A stretch of 64,000 nucleotides of DNA from Vreelandella zhaodongensis (GCF_013415115.1 NZ_JACCDD010000005.1:1-64000), one strand, 5' to 3'; positions 41,342 through 51,223 are shown, counted from the stretch's first letter. The notes: a model not told the origin generated them from the letters alone. Program-made: numbers and translations.

Positions 41342-41758
41342 ATGCTCACTATCTCAAGTAACGTGACGATAGCGGACTGGGAGATCGATATCACTCAGAT
41401 TAGAGCTCAAGGCTCGGGTGGCCAGAACGTCAATAAAGTTTCCTCTGCGGTCCATTTACGTTTTGACATTCAAAGCTCTACGCTACCGCCAATTTACAAA
41501 GAGCGATTAATGGCGCTGTCTGATCAGCGTATTAGTAAAGAGGGCGTGGTGATTATCAAAGCCCAGAGTTATCGCACTCTGGAATTGAATAAAGAAGATG
41601 CGCTAGCGCGTTTAAAAGTATTGATTCAAAGTGCAGGCAAGCAGCAGAAGGTACGTCGGCCTACTAAGCCCACCAAAGGCTCTCAGCGCCGTCGTGTAGA
41701 CCACAAAACCCGTAAAGGAAAAACGAAGTCGCTGCGTGGTAAAGTGCCAATCTCATAA
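41342..41758 (+). CDS. arfB: Alternative ribosome-rescue factor ArfB (YaeJ)
   Basis: A 138-residue class I release-factor-like protein. RAQGSGGQNVNKVSSAVHLRFD carries the GGQ tripeptide (about 26-28) that hydrolyses peptidyl-tRNA, and the basic C-terminal tail (RRPTKPTKGSQRRRVDHKTRKGK) binds the empty mRNA channel of stalled ribosomes. Size agrees with E. coli ArfB (140 residues). Stop-codon-recognition domains are absent, as expected. Confidence 0.95.
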   Translation: MLTISSNVTIADWEIDITQIRAQGSGGQNVNKVSSAVHLRFDIQSSTLPPIYKERLMALSDQRISKEGVVIIKAQSYRTLELNKEDALARLKVLIQSAGKQQKVRRPTKPTKGSQRRRVDHKTRKGKTKSLRGKVPIS

Positions 41759-41820
41759 AGTGTGCACCGATTAATTTCCACCGAGTGTCGTTTTTTCACC
41801 ATTGCATTGAGTTCGTCACC

Positions 41821-42024
41821 ATGGCCAACGTCTCATCCCGCCCGCTGTCGCCCTGCATTCAGATATGCAATATTGAACCGGCCTCTTCATTGTGCCAAGG
41901 CTGTGGTCGGACGCTAGATGAAATTGCCTGCTGGGGCAGTATGACCGAGGCCGAGAAGGCCCCGGTATGGAAGAGAATTGAGCAAGAAGGCTATGTCGTC
42001 ACATTACGCCAGGAGATGCGTTAG
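41821..42024 (+). CDS. DUF1289 domain-containing protein
   Basis: A 67-residue protein with SPCIQICNIEPASSLCQGCGRTLDEIACWGSMTEAEK, the four-Cys DUF1289 motif. Members are small zinc-binding or Fe-S-like proteins of unknown role. Start 41821 taken as the first Met at the family's usual N-terminus. It overlaps the convergent gene by 4 bp. Confidence 0.88.
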   Translation: MANVSSRPLSPCIQICNIEPASSLCQGCGRTLDEIACWGSMTEAEKAPVWKRIEQEGYVVTLRQEMR

Positions 42025-43070
42025 ACTTCGCCAGTATGCCGGTCGCTCAGAATATGCTGTAGCTCGCCACACGCCACAATCGGGTCATCGCAGTTAATCA
42101 CGATCTTTGATTCTGCCAGCACATAGCTACGGCCAGTCGTGGTGTTATGCACCACTTGATACGCGCCTTCTTGGTGTGTGCCGGTGAAAGTGCCGATAAA
42201 CCCTGTTTCACGCAGTGACACTGTTTCTAATTTATCACCTAGCTTCAACCGACCTTCGTAGTTCATCAGCGCCAACCGCGCGGAGGTACCCGTGCCAGTA
42301 GTGCTTCGACAAATAACGCCTGGATGTACATAGGTTGTTGAACGCGAGCGAATATAGCCTTCTGCCACTTTCTCTTCCGGCCCCATAAAGTGCAAAAATG
42401 GCAATGGCCCCACATCCCCTAGGGTATAGTGGGAAAAACCGCGCTGCGCCTGTATCGCCTCAACAATTTTATAAGCACAGGCGGCCAACGCTTGCTCTTC
42501 CTCACGAACTAATCGAAAGCCCAGTTCTTCAGCTTCTACCAACGCGTAAAAGCCGCCGCTGTAGGCAACAGAGTAAGTGACTGTGCCAATTTCAGGTACT
42601 TGGATAGTGTCGCGATAGGTATCGATATAGCTTGGCAGGCCTTCACAGGTAACTGACTCCACTACTCCATTGCGAACCTGTGCCTCAATTTGCACCAAAC
42701 CTGCGGGCGCCTCCAATTTAAAGCGCTGAACCCCTTCCTGCTTGGGGACAAGCCCGCTTTCCAACACGGCGGTGGCCGTACATAACGTATTAGAGCCGGA
42801 GTAAATCGGATATCCCATCACTTCCATAATGATGTAGCCCGCTACAGCGTCCGGATGTGTTGCGGGCACCAGTAGGTCTACTGACATCTCCGGAATACCA
42901 TATGGCTCCTCCAACAGCAGCCGCCGTAGGCCATCGGCATGATCACGCAGATACTCCATTTGCTGGCGCACCGTGGCACCAGGCAGTACGTCGATACCGC
43001 CCGTCACTATACGACTAACATCGCCACCCGCATGGGTATCCATCAACTGGATTGTATGCAGTTCCTTCAT
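42021..43070 (-). CDS. Proline racemase family protein
   Basis: A 349-residue enzyme of the proline racemase superfamily, which includes 4-hydroxyproline epimerase and trans-3-hydroxy-L-proline dehydratase. The first catalytic site is GSNTLCTATAVLESG (Cys kept but in a SGSNTLC context, not MCGHG); the second reads ICRSTTGTGTSARLA, with Thr where racemases have Cys. Loss of the second Cys argues for a dehydratase-like or other reaction. ATG 43070 follows TAGGAG. It is 11 bp downstream of the MDR dehydrogenase, probably one operon. Confidence 0.85.
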   Translation of the reverse strand: MKELHTIQLMDTHAGGDVSRIVTGGIDVLPGATVRQQMEYLRDHADGLRRLLLEEPYGIPEMSVDLLVPATHPDAVAGYIIMEVMGYPIYSGSNTLCTATAVLESGLVPKQEGVQRFKLEAPAGLVQIEAQVRNGVVESVTCEGLPSYIDTYRDTIQVPEIGTVTYSVAYSGGFYALVEAEELGFRLVREEEQALAACAYKIVEAIQAQRGFSHYTLGDVGPLPFLHFMGPEEKVAEGYIRSRSTTYVHPGVICRSTTGTGTSARLALMNYEGRLKLGDKLETVSLRETGFIGTFTGTHQEGAYQVVHNTTTGRSYVLAESKIVINCDDPIVACGELQHILSDRHTGEV

Positions 43071-43081
43071 AAGTGCTACTC

Positions 43082-44248
43082 CTAGGCAGAGGTAAGGGCA
43101 AACGGTTCGCCATGTGTTCCCCACTGCGCATCGGGAACAATAACGATTTTGCCCAAGTAGTTACTGCCACGGTTCACAAAGTAGCGCTCAGCATTGTGCA
43201 GGTCGGAAAGCTTAAAGGCCGCGTGCAGCACCGGCTTTAATGCTCCGCTGCGAATCCATTCAATCAGTTGCTGAGCTTCTTCACGGGTGCCGTGGGAAAC
43301 ACCAAAAATTTGTACTTGGTAGAGGTAGATCCGAGTCCACATCATCTCGCTGAGATTGCCGCCGCTTGCACCTGCAATGGAAAGCCGCGGATAACTGCTA
43401 CGCCCCTGCATATCGACAATCATGGTGTCGATAAACAGGTCTGTCATCTGACCACCGACCAAGTCCATTACTGCATCTATCGGTTTACCGTTGGTTTCGG
43501 CCATTACACGCTCAACAAACGTCGATAAGTCACCGCGGTCGATGACCGCTTCAGCACCCAACGTAAGAAGCGCATCGGCCTTATCCAATTGGCTAACGGC
43601 ATAAGGAATAGCACCCACAATCCGACACAGTTGAATCAAGGCCGTGCCTACGCCACCACTGGCGCCTGTGACCAGCACACGTTCGCCAGCACTTACGTTG
43701 GCGGAGGTCATCATGTGATAAGCCGTTTGATAAGAACACATGCCCATCGCGGCGAGCTCTGCATCTTGCAGCTCAGGGTTGGGAACATGGTGAAACTGAT
43801 CAGCAGGCACCACCACATAGTCGGCGTAACCGCCATCTGCTCCATGGCCGTAGTAATCTGGCGTCAAATTGATATCGCGACGCTCATCCGCATAGATATT
43901 AAAATCGAGCAGTCCTCGCTCACCAATGCGAGAGGTCTCCACCCCATCGCCGACAGCTACCACGCGTCCCACGATATCGGCGCCTTGAATGCGAGGAAAC
44001 GTCAATGTGGGCGAGCCTCCCATCGCAAACGATGTGACCTCCTCTTTCCCTTTAGTAGGGTAAAGCCCTTCACGCGCTTTTCGATCAGTATTGTTTTTAG
44101 CCGTTGCCGTTACTTGCACCAGCACCTGCCCCAGCCCAGGCTTAGGGGTTAGGACATCCTGCCGATATTGTAATTTTTCTACACCACCATGACCTGTTAA
44201 TAGCATGGCTGACATTGTCTTCGGCACTTGAGAGGCAGTTCCAACCAT
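43082..44248 (-). CDS. Zinc-free medium-chain dehydrogenase/quinone oxidoreductase-like
   Basis: About 388 residues. NAD(P)-binding GERVLVTGASGGVGTALIQL near 188-207 is the AXGGVG-type motif of zinc-independent MDR enzymes; the substrate lobe starts MSAMLLTGHGGVEKLQY. No structural-zinc Cys cluster is visible. ATG 44248 has TAGGAG upstream. It precedes the proline-racemase-family gene, suggesting a shared catabolic route for a hydroxyproline-like compound or 2-oxo derivative; this is inferred from position only. Confidence 0.85.
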   Translation of the reverse strand: MVGTASQVPKTMSAMLLTGHGGVEKLQYRQDVLTPKPGLGQVLVQVTATAKNNTDRKAREGLYPTKGKEEVTSFAMGGSPTLTFPRIQGADIVGRVVAVGDGVETSRIGERGLLDFNIYADERRDINLTPDYYGHGADGGYADYVVVPADQFHHVPNPELQDAELAAMGMCSYQTAYHMMTSANVSAGERVLVTGASGGVGTALIQLCRIVGAIPYAVSQLDKADALLTLGAEAVIDRGDLSTFVERVMAETNGKPIDAVMDLVGGQMTDLFIDTMIVDMQGRSSYPRLSIAGASGGNLSEMMWTRIYLYQVQIFGVSHGTREEAQQLIEWIRSGALKPVLHAAFKLSDLHNAERYFVNRGSNYLGKIVIVPDAQWGTHGEPFALTSA

Positions 44249-44381
44249 AGCTCGGCTCCTATGAAAAACGCTGGATGAACCTGCCTGACAATAACAAACT
44301 TCCAGTGCCATGGAAGAGCTAAAAAATATAACGCTATCAACGGCTACCAACTGTCGATGACATTAATATTTATTAACAATC

Positions 44382-44960
44382 TCAACCAAATGCAGGCACT
44401 CCAATAACGACCGTGTGTAAATAAAGTGCGAAAATCACATAAGCCACAAGGCCAATTCCTACCGTTGCTAACGTTGCCGGAACAGACGTGGCGGTAGTGG
44501 CTGGCGGGGTGTTGCGGTCACGTTTTTTAGCTGCTTTAAAGGCCAGAATTGCCCACACTAAAAACGCCGTGAAAAAGATAATATCGCCCAGCCTTCCATT
44601 AGCCAGCAGATGTGAAAATGCCCAAATTTTGACGGCCAGCATCATCGGATGACCAAGCTTTGCTTTAATAGCATTGCGAGGCATGTAAGCCGCCACCAAC
44701 ATAATAAACGCAGGTATCATAAGGAGCGCTACCGCATGGCGTAATCCCATTGGCGGAAACCAGACGTATATCGGGTTTAAACGCATCTGGCCGAAGCCAT
44801 AAATTGCGATCGCCAGGCCAATCACCGATACTGCGGAATACGCCAGCTTCCAGGTATTTTCACCATATTTCGCTATTTGCTGCTGACGCCAGTTCTCAGC
44901 AAAAATTCTTACAGAGTGGCTACCAAGAAAAATCAGCAGGCCAATGATCATAATGGTCAT
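44382..44960 (-). CDS. NnrU family protein
   Basis: A 192-residue membrane protein with five or six helices: IMIIGLLIFLGSHSVRIFAENWR and GHPMMLAVKIWAFSHLLANGRLGDIIFF are the family signature. NnrU is named after a gene in denitrification clusters, but most homologues are not in such clusters; a role in isoprenoid or heme-type chemistry has been suggested for relatives. Start at 44960 or 44951. Confidence 0.9.
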   Translation of the reverse strand: MTIMIIGLLIFLGSHSVRIFAENWRQQQIAKYGENTWKLAYSAVSVIGLAIAIYGFGQMRLNPIYVWFPPMGLRHAVALLMIPAFIMLVAAYMPRNAIKAKLGHPMMLAVKIWAFSHLLANGRLGDIIFFTAFLVWAILAFKAAKKRDRNTPPATTATSVPATLATVGIGLVAYVIFALYLHTVVIGVPAFG

Positions 44961-45110
44961 AAAGGTGGCTCCCAGGTTGTTTGCAAGTCGTTGGTCGCCT
45001 GCGAGGATGCCACAGTCACGCTTAAACCACATGCACGTGAGGCAACTTTTGCCAGTATTCACTGCTCACTGACCTCGTTCACCCCTAATCGTTTATCACT
45101 AAGGAAAGGT

Positions 45111-46289
45111 ATGCTTCACTTCCCTTCAGCCTATCATCGTCGTCTCACCTGGACGTATTTTGGGCTGTTTGTTGCCATTGGCATGACTGGGGGCCTTCTG
45201 GGTCCGGCACTTCCTCACTTAGCCCAGGCTAGCGGTTCCTCAATGAGCCAAATTGCCATTCTTTTTACCGCACGTGCCGTGGGAAATATGAGCGGCGCCT
45301 TCGTGACAGGGCTTTTAATGGACCGTTTCAATGGCCATTACGTATTAATAGGGATGGGGATATTGGCGGCGCTAGGCTTAGCTATTGCGCCGCTAAGCCC
45401 GCTGTTGCTGCTGCTTATTGGCGTCTTTATGTTACTTGGATTTGCTGAAGTCTCGCTTAATGCAGGTGGTAATACGCTGCTGCTTTGGTTACACCGTGAC
45501 GCGGCGGGCCCTAACGTGAGTGCCCTGCACTTTTGCTTTAGCTTGGGTAACATGCTGACACCGCTGCTATTAGTAGCCGTGCTATCACTTACAGGGCAGT
45601 TCCACTGGACGTTTTGGCTGGTTGGCCTAGCTGTTGTGAGCATGCTGTGGCCACTCTCTCGCTTCTCCAGCCCAACGGAACCTACCGCCACCACGAATAC
45701 CGACCAACAACAAAACCAAAAATACCAAGACCCACTGCTACTCGGGCTATTTATGCTGCTCTTCTCACTTTATGTGGGTATCGAAATCACGTTCGCAGGC
45801 TGGGTAGCCGCTTACGGTGTACTTACTGGGATACCGCTCAGCCAGGCGGCGTTACTGGTCACACTCTTTTGGCTGGCGTTATCGGCAGGTCGCCTGCTGG
45901 CCATTCCACTACTACGTCGCTATACCCCTTGGCATATTTTATGTAGCTGCTTATCGGTTGGGCTTATTACTGCGATAGGGCTTTCTTTCAGCTGGTTACC
46001 GTTAAGCCTGGGAGCACTGCTATTTGGCTTAGCGGCCTCAGCAATTTTCCCCACGCTTTATGCATTAGGCAATCAAACCATGCGCATGCGCGGGCGAACG
46101 ACAGGGGCTATTTTTATCGCGGCTGGCAGCGGTGCACTCATTGTGCCATCACTAACCGGCCTGCTGCTTGATGCCTTTGGCGAACAGGCCTTTCCCCTTC
46201 TATTAGTAAGTTTATGGCTACTCATCGGTACTGGATTGGCACTACTCGCCCTAAGGCTACGCCGTTTATCAGCCACTGTTACTGCCTGA
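45111..46289 (+). CDS. MFS transporter
   Basis: A 392-residue protein with 12 membrane segments; GLLGPALPHLAQASGSSMSQIAIL and GNMSGAFVTGLLMDRFNG (the loop between helices 2 and 3) are of the sugar/FucP-like MFS type. AAGGAAAGG precedes ATG 45111. Its last bases overlap the convergent symporter gene by 11 bp. Substrate unknown. Confidence 0.88.
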   Translation: MLHFPSAYHRRLTWTYFGLFVAIGMTGGLLGPALPHLAQASGSSMSQIAILFTARAVGNMSGAFVTGLLMDRFNGHYVLIGMGILAALGLAIAPLSPLLLLLIGVFMLLGFAEVSLNAGGNTLLLWLHRDAAGPNVSALHFCFSLGNMLTPLLLVAVLSLTGQFHWTFWLVGLAVVSMLWPLSRFSSPTEPTATTNTDQQQNQKYQDPLLLGLFMLLFSLYVGIEITFAGWVAAYGVLTGIPLSQAALLVTLFWLALSAGRLLAIPLLRRYTPWHILCSCLSVGLITAIGLSFSWLPLSLGALLFGLAASAIFPTLYALGNQTMRMRGRTTGAIFIAAGSGALIVPSLTGLLLDAFGEQAFPLLLVSLWLLIGTGLALLALRLRRLSATVTA

Positions 46290-47667
46290 CACTCCGAGCA
46301 CCAAGCAGGTACGCCAGCGTCACACTGACGACAATAGACGCCAGCAACGCCCCTAGAAAAGGCCCTAGAGTAGGTATACTGCCAGGAAACGAAGCTGCCA
46401 CAATGCCTGCGCTGATACTGCCCTGGCTTATCCAACCGGGCAGTATTGCCCCCACTAACCCCGCCATACCGCCACCAATCGCCGCAACTGGCGTCATACG
46501 TTTCCATAGGCCAAGCAGCACAGGTACCACAATGGCAGCGCAAAGAAGGTCTGCAATCAAGAAAAGTCGCAGTACCGATAACCCTTGTAAGGCAATAAGC
46601 ACCACCGGCACCATCATGGCCACCGTTATCCAGCGCGCGGTCGTTAGCGAGTCACTGTGGCTTTTTTCTCCACGTCCGATCCAAAGCGACGCGATACCAT
46701 TTTGCAGCGTATCAACACTCGAAGTCACCAGCGTTACAGCCAGCACTAATGCAGGCAATGCTACCCACATAGGCGCATCAGTTAACAGGGCAAAAAAGGG
46801 CATTGGCGGCTCTCCCAACGACACACCGCTCATGGCAGCCATAATGCCGACACCGCCAATCACCATCACGACAAGTACCGTCATTCCGCCGCCTAACCAA
46901 GCACCTCGACCTAAGCTTTGATCATCCTGGGCAGCCCATACACGCTGCCAATAACCTTGGTGAAACAGATTGGCGGCAGTCACTGCGATCACTAGTGTCA
47001 GGGCAACACTGAGCGCGCTCCCGATAGGAACTGAGGGCATTACTGCGTCATTTGGCATGGTTGGTAGCCGCCATATGGCTACGCTACCGACGGCTAATAA
47101 CAGGGCTAGCAAGAGCCATGCCTGCCAGCGATCAGTGGCAAGACTTGCTCGTAATCCACCAATCACCGTATACACCAAGGTAGTGAGCGCAACGCCAATA
47201 ATCACTAATGCGGGCGGCACATCTGAAAGCAGCGCTGTAATAGCGCCAATTGCCGTTAGCTCAGCCGCTAAAAAACACCCCATGTAGGCAACGGAAACCA
47301 GAGATACCCAGCGTCGAACCCCCTTGCCGTAACAGGCATCGGCAAATTCAGCAATGCTTCTGCCCTCTGGCAACGCACGGCGAATTTTGGGGCCATACAG
47401 CCCCAGCACAATAAACGGCAGAGCCGAGCCTATTGCATATCCTGCAAGCGCTAATGGGCCAACAAAGGCACCAATTTCAGGCGGCGCAAACAGAATCCAT
47501 GCCCCCATGCCTGAGGCTAAAAACGAGAACCCAAGCGTTGACGCTGTTTGAGAGTTTCGTGCCGTGACATAGTCATCAAGCGACCCTTGTACATAGCGTG
47601 CCCGCAGGCCTAAAAAAGCAAAGCAGCAAAGCGCCGCACCAAGTACGGCTGACGTTAGGTAAGGCAT
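46279..47667 (-). CDS. Sodium:solute symporter under TPP riboswitch control (ThiV-like)
   Basis: A 462-residue SSS-family symporter with about 13 membrane segments. The TPP riboswitch directly upstream means expression falls when thiamine pyrophosphate is plentiful, so the substrate is likely thiamine, HMP or another precursor, imported with sodium. TPP-riboswitch-controlled SSS symporters are known (ThiV in comparative studies); the exact substrate is inferred. The start ATG 47667 follows GGAGGAAGC in the riboswitch 3' side. Confidence 0.88.
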   Translation of the reverse strand: MPYLTSAVLGAALCCFAFLGLRARYVQGSLDDYVTARNSQTASTLGFSFLASGMGAWILFAPPEIGAFVGPLALAGYAIGSALPFIVLGLYGPKIRRALPEGRSIAEFADACYGKGVRRWVSLVSVAYMGCFLAAELTAIGAITALLSDVPPALVIIGVALTTLVYTVIGGLRASLATDRWQAWLLLALLLAVGSVAIWRLPTMPNDAVMPSVPIGSALSVALTLVIAVTAANLFHQGYWQRVWAAQDDQSLGRGAWLGGGMTVLVVMVIGGVGIMAAMSGVSLGEPPMPFFALLTDAPMWVALPALVLAVTLVTSSVDTLQNGIASLWIGRGEKSHSDSLTTARWITVAMMVPVVLIALQGLSVLRLFLIADLLCAAIVVPVLLGLWKRMTPVAAIGGGMAGLVGAILPGWISQGSISAGIVAASFPGSIPTLGPFLGALLASIVVSVTLAYLLGARSVRQ

Positions 47668-47676
47668 GTCGCGCTT

Positions 47677-47760
47677 CCTCCGCCGGTATGAACCGGATCA
47701 GGTTCCAGGGTCTGCGCAGTGCGCATTCTCAGCCCATTATGGTGAGGGCTCCCCTGGCGA
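47677..47760 (-). promoter_or_regulatory. TPP riboswitch (THI element)
   Basis: On the minus strand the segment reads CAGGGGAGCC, GGCTGAGA, GACCCTGGAACCTGATCC, GGTTCATACCGGCGGAGGAA, which holds the full THI-box consensus (CTGAGA and ACCTGATC with GGGGAGC and the AACCTGATC-GGTTCATACC pairing). It ends by overlapping the Shine-Dalgarno GGAGGA of the symporter gene, so control is likely at translation start. Confidence 0.97.
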
Positions 47761-47864
47761 CAGTGAATGGAGCCGCTATCCTCGGTGAAAGCGGCTCGTT
47801 AGTAAAGGCGGGACGTTAGTAAAATTTGTCAGTGAGTAACACCTAGGTGTGCGTCTTTTGCATG

Positions 47865-48446
47865 CTAACGCGGTAGGCGTCCCATCACATAAAACTCCTC
47901 GTTAGGGGGAGTACCCGCCATGGTAACTAACCGGTTCGACATGCCGAAAAAGGCCGCAATTGCACCGATGTCCCAGCAATCTTCAAGCGTGAACCCCACC
48001 TGCTCTAACCTGGCCTGCCATGCGCAAGTTAACTCACCGACTTCAATACCACAATGCATTGCAAAATCGAGCATCACACGATGGCGCTCACTCAGCCCCG
48101 CTGTCACATGATTAATAGCAACGTTGTCAGCCACCAACGGATCTTTGCTATAAATTCTCAACAAAGCTCCGTGGGCGACCACACAATAAAGGCAACGATT
48201 GCGCGCACTCGTTGTCACCACAATCATCTCTTTCTCAGCTTTAGTCAGCGTGTCGGATTCTCGCTCCATTAGGGCATCGTGGTAGGTGAAAAAAGCACGA
48301 AACTCTTCGGGACGATGAGCCAGCATTAAGAACACATTAGGCACAAACCCAGCTTTTTCTTGAACGTTCAGTATCGCATCGTGGATATCGTCAGGCAGTT
48401 CATCAAGCGTTTCTGGCACATGGAAGCGGCTAAGTGGGTTGGTCAT
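47865..48446 (-). CDS. Carboxymuconolactone decarboxylase family, peroxidase-related protein
   Basis: A 193-residue AhpD-like helical protein. SARNRCLYCVVAHGALLRIYS (about 80-100) has the CxxC-His active site of alkylhydroperoxidases; PETLDELPDDI near the N-terminus and GRLPR at the C-terminus match the uncharacterised peroxidase-related subgroup. Probably reduces peroxides or alkyl hydroperoxides; the partner thiol system is unknown. Confidence 0.9.
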   Translation of the reverse strand: MTNPLSRFHVPETLDELPDDIHDAILNVQEKAGFVPNVFLMLAHRPEEFRAFFTYHDALMERESDTLTKAEKEMIVVTTSARNRCLYCVVAHGALLRIYSKDPLVADNVAINHVTAGLSERHRVMLDFAMHCGIEVGELTCAWQARLEQVGFTLEDCWDIGAIAAFFGMSNRLVTMAGTPPNEEFYVMGRLPR

Positions 48447-48644
48447 CGTTATACCTCTTTTTCTGGTTTTAGGTTTTAATTTTTGTTTGGTTCAACATGC
48501 GCGTTGCTGGGTATTGCGAATCCGTAACAAAATACTAAACAAAGTGACTTTCAATCACCGCTAACGCTGTCCATACTCTAAGCTATTCAATAACATATAA
48601 GCCGCGCAATGAACGCGTTAAACGGCAACTCAAAGGGACAACAA

Positions 48645-49334
48645 ATGCATTACTCCGAAGCCAAAGAGCATACGCCTGGGCGCCTGCATACGCTGTTTGC
48701 TGACCCCTACAGTGCGTTCAAGAACGACACCGATGAGCGACAGCTACATATTCGGATAATGTTGCACGCCCTTTTGGCACAGCCGTTGCAACAGTCGCAA
48801 GTGACTCTTCGAGTAATTCATGGATGGGAAAACGGGAGTTTCGAGCCACACGATTTAAAGCACATTGACTACCCTTTGACCTCATTGGATGAGTTACACC
48901 GGATAACCAACGAATTCTCCCTGGCTTCTCAGCAACGCCTGCCTCTACCGGCCCATGACGTCTCGCTTCTTGAGGCACCGTTAGCTAATATTCTTGCCCA
49001 CTCCAAGACTGAAGACAGCGCCGTTAATGAAGCAACGCGCAATACGCCTGCTCGCTGGCCTACGCTGCCAGGCGGCTTAGCGCTTTACACGCTTTTCAAG
49101 ATGTATCATCGTCTGGTTTACGGCGAAGACGATAACTATCGCTGCTCTCAGTGCGAAACACCCAATGGCCTATGCGAACTTCACGAATTCCATATCGAAG
49201 AAGGTGAGTTTGCGCTGTTGACTCCCCAACCTCAGTCGGAAACAGTGCCAACGATTTTGGTGCTACATGCCAGCCAGCTAGGCCCTATCGAGCAGCTTTT
49301 AAAAAAAAGCCTGCCTTTATTCTCACATAGCTAA
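48645..49334 (+). CDS. Hypothetical protein with CxxC-type cysteine cluster
   Basis: About 229 residues, soluble, not recognised. RCSQCETPNGLCELHEF near residues 166-182 holds three Cys and a His that could bind metal; the rest is helical with Gln/His-rich stretches. ATG 48645 follows CAAAGGGAC; an ATG at 48609 is possible. Confidence 0.65.
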   Translation: MHYSEAKEHTPGRLHTLFADPYSAFKNDTDERQLHIRIMLHALLAQPLQQSQVTLRVIHGWENGSFEPHDLKHIDYPLTSLDELHRITNEFSLASQQRLPLPAHDVSLLEAPLANILAHSKTEDSAVNEATRNTPARWPTLPGGLALYTLFKMYHRLVYGEDDNYRCSQCETPNGLCELHEFHIEEGEFALLTPQPQSETVPTILVLHASQLGPIEQLLKKSLPLFSHS

Positions 49335-49364
49335 TGCTTTCAGACAGTTGATCCGTGATGTATC

Positions 49365-49393
49365 AAAAAAGCCCCGCAAACAGCAGGGCTTTG
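49365..49393. terminator. Bidirectional terminator between convergent genes
   Basis: AAAAAAGCCCCGC, CAAACA-type loop, GCAGGGCTTT: a strong stem flanked by an A-run on one side, which gives a U-run for minus-strand transcripts; for the plus strand only short Ts follow. Serves mmsA and the 48645 gene. Confidence 0.88.
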
Positions 49394-49420
49394 TACTCTC
49401 CCCCATAGCTGGGGGCATGG

Positions 49421-50920
49421 TTAGCTCAACGAAATGGTGCTATTGATACCGCTGGATACATTTTCTGGCTCAAACCAGCGGGCGGTGACCGTTTTGGTTT
49501 GCGTCCAGAACGTAATCGCCTGTTTGCCGTTCGGCCCCAGGTCGCCAAGCTTGGAAGCTCGCGACCCCGTAAAACTAAAGTAAGCGACGGGCACAGGAAT
49601 CGGCACGTTGATACCAATCTGACCAACATCGATATCCGTTTCAAAGCGCCGTGCTACCCAGCCTGAATTGGTAAATATCGACGTACCGTTGCCGTTAGGG
49701 TTAGCGTTGATAAACTCGATCGCCTCATCCAACGTTTCCACATTGACCACGCACAGCACCGGGCCAAAAATTTCTTCTCGGTACACCGTCATTTCTGCGG
49801 TAACGTCGGCAAACAGCGTTGGACCGACAAAGTTACCGTTTGGATAGCCATCTACCGTACAGCCACGGCCATCCACCAGCAGTTTAGCGCCCTCTTTTTC
49901 ACCCGCCGTAATCAAGCGCTCAACGCGCTCTTTGGCCTGGGGAGAGACAAGCGGCCCTAGGTCTGCATCGCGCTGAGTGCCTGGACCCACTTTCATGCTA
50001 CGCGCGCCTTCTTCAATATCTTTCAGCCACTCACGGGCTTCGCCTACTAGCACGACAACCGAGTTAGCCATGCAGCGCTGACCGGCGGCACCAAACGCTG
50101 AGCCAAGTAGGCTATCAATCGCCTGGCTGCGGTTGGCATCCGGCATAACAACGCAGTGGTTTTTAGCTCCCATCATCGACTGCATACGCTTGCCTGCAGC
50201 AGCGGCGCGGTTGTAAAGCAAGGACCCAACATGGGTCGAACCGATAAACGAGAGTGCCTTGATATCCTGGTGGTCGGCGATCTGGTTGGCAACATCGGGG
50301 CCGCCATGAACTACGTTCAGAACGCCTGCTGGTATGCCTGCCTCATGGGCAAGTTCAACCAGGCGCATCGTGGAGCTGGGATCTTGCTCAGACGGTTTCA
50401 GTACAAAGGTATTTCCCGTTGCAATGGCTAGCGGGAACATAAAACAGGGCAGCATAATCGGGAAGTTGAAGGCGGTAATGCCCGCGCCAACGCCCAACGG
50501 CTGGTGCATGGTATAAACATCGATTTCATTAGCGGCATTTTCAGCCAGCTCACCCAACTGCAACGATGTAATAGAACAAGCGTGCTCAACGACTTCTAAA
50601 CCGCGCCCCACTTCACCTTCAGCATCAGGCAGAGTTTTACCGTGCTCTTCCGTAATCAATGCGGCTAATTCAGCGGTATTTTCGCGTATCAGCGCCTGAA
50701 GCTTGAGCATGATGCGCATGCGCTTGCCAAGCGGCACTTTGCGCCACTCTTTAAAGGCTGTTTTGGCGCTGGCTACCGCACGTTCCACTTCTTCAGCGGT
50801 ACAAAATGGCACTCGGGCAACCACTTCTTGGGTGGCAGGGTTTACTACATCTCGCCAATCCTGGCTTTGCGACATGACTGGCTGGCCATCGATATACATG
50901 GGGATTTCACGAACGGACAT
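49421..50920 (-). CDS. mmsA: CoA-acylating methylmalonate-semialdehyde dehydrogenase
   Basis: A 499-residue aldehyde dehydrogenase-fold enzyme that turns malonate or methylmalonate semialdehyde plus CoA and NAD into acetyl- or propionyl-CoA, in valine, myo-inositol and related catabolism. Seen: [39 protein letters not shown] and the catalytic Cys in [11 protein letters not shown], the MmsA signature. Start at 50920 has GAGGAAGG upstream. mmsB and other partners are not adjacent here, so function in valine versus inositol use is not fixed. Confidence 0.93.
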   Translation of the reverse strand: MSVREIPMYIDGQPVMSQSQDWRDVVNPATQEVVARVPFCTAEEVERAVASAKTAFKEWRKVPLGKRMRIMLKLQALIRENTAELAALITEEHGKTLPDAEGEVGRGLEVVEHACSITSLQLGELAENAANEIDVYTMHQPLGVGAGITAFNFPIMLPCFMFPLAIATGNTFVLKPSEQDPSSTMRLVELAHEAGIPAGVLNVVHGGPDVANQIADHQDIKALSFIGSTHVGSLLYNRAAAAGKRMQSMMGAKNHCVVMPDANRSQAIDSLLGSAFGAAGQRCMANSVVVLVGEAREWLKDIEEGARSMKVGPGTQRDADLGPLVSPQAKERVERLITAGEKEGAKLLVDGRGCTVDGYPNGNFVGPTLFADVTAEMTVYREEIFGPVLCVVNVETLDEAIEFINANPNGNGTSIFTNSGWVARRFETDIDVGQIGINVPIPVPVAYFSFTGSRASKLGDLGPNGKQAITFWTQTKTVTARWFEPENVSSGINSTISLS

Positions 50921-51223
50921 GACTACCTTCCTCATCGTTGTGTTTGTTATGAGACGCAAATATGAACCCCAGGGTATATCAGCAAGTTGACGTAAACGTC
51001 AACATGTCGATTAATAAAGATTAACACCACGGACACGACTGAGCTCACTCAGAGCTGAGTCAAGGCGGAACAATGATAATGACAACAACTCGGGCAAAGG
51101 AGTGGCAACAATAGAAAGGGCACATAGGAGAGGTGGTTGCTGCCGCTGCAACACCACATGGCGCAGCGACAGCGGCTAAAACAGTTCTAATGGTTGAGTA
51201 TGACTCATCCCCAAACGTAATAA

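Noticed and set aside
41023-41361. 112-codon plus-strand frame between the DJ-1/PfpI gene and arfB
   Set aside because: It overlaps the arfB start and the start region of the opposite gene and has no family features; the stretch should hold the two promoters.
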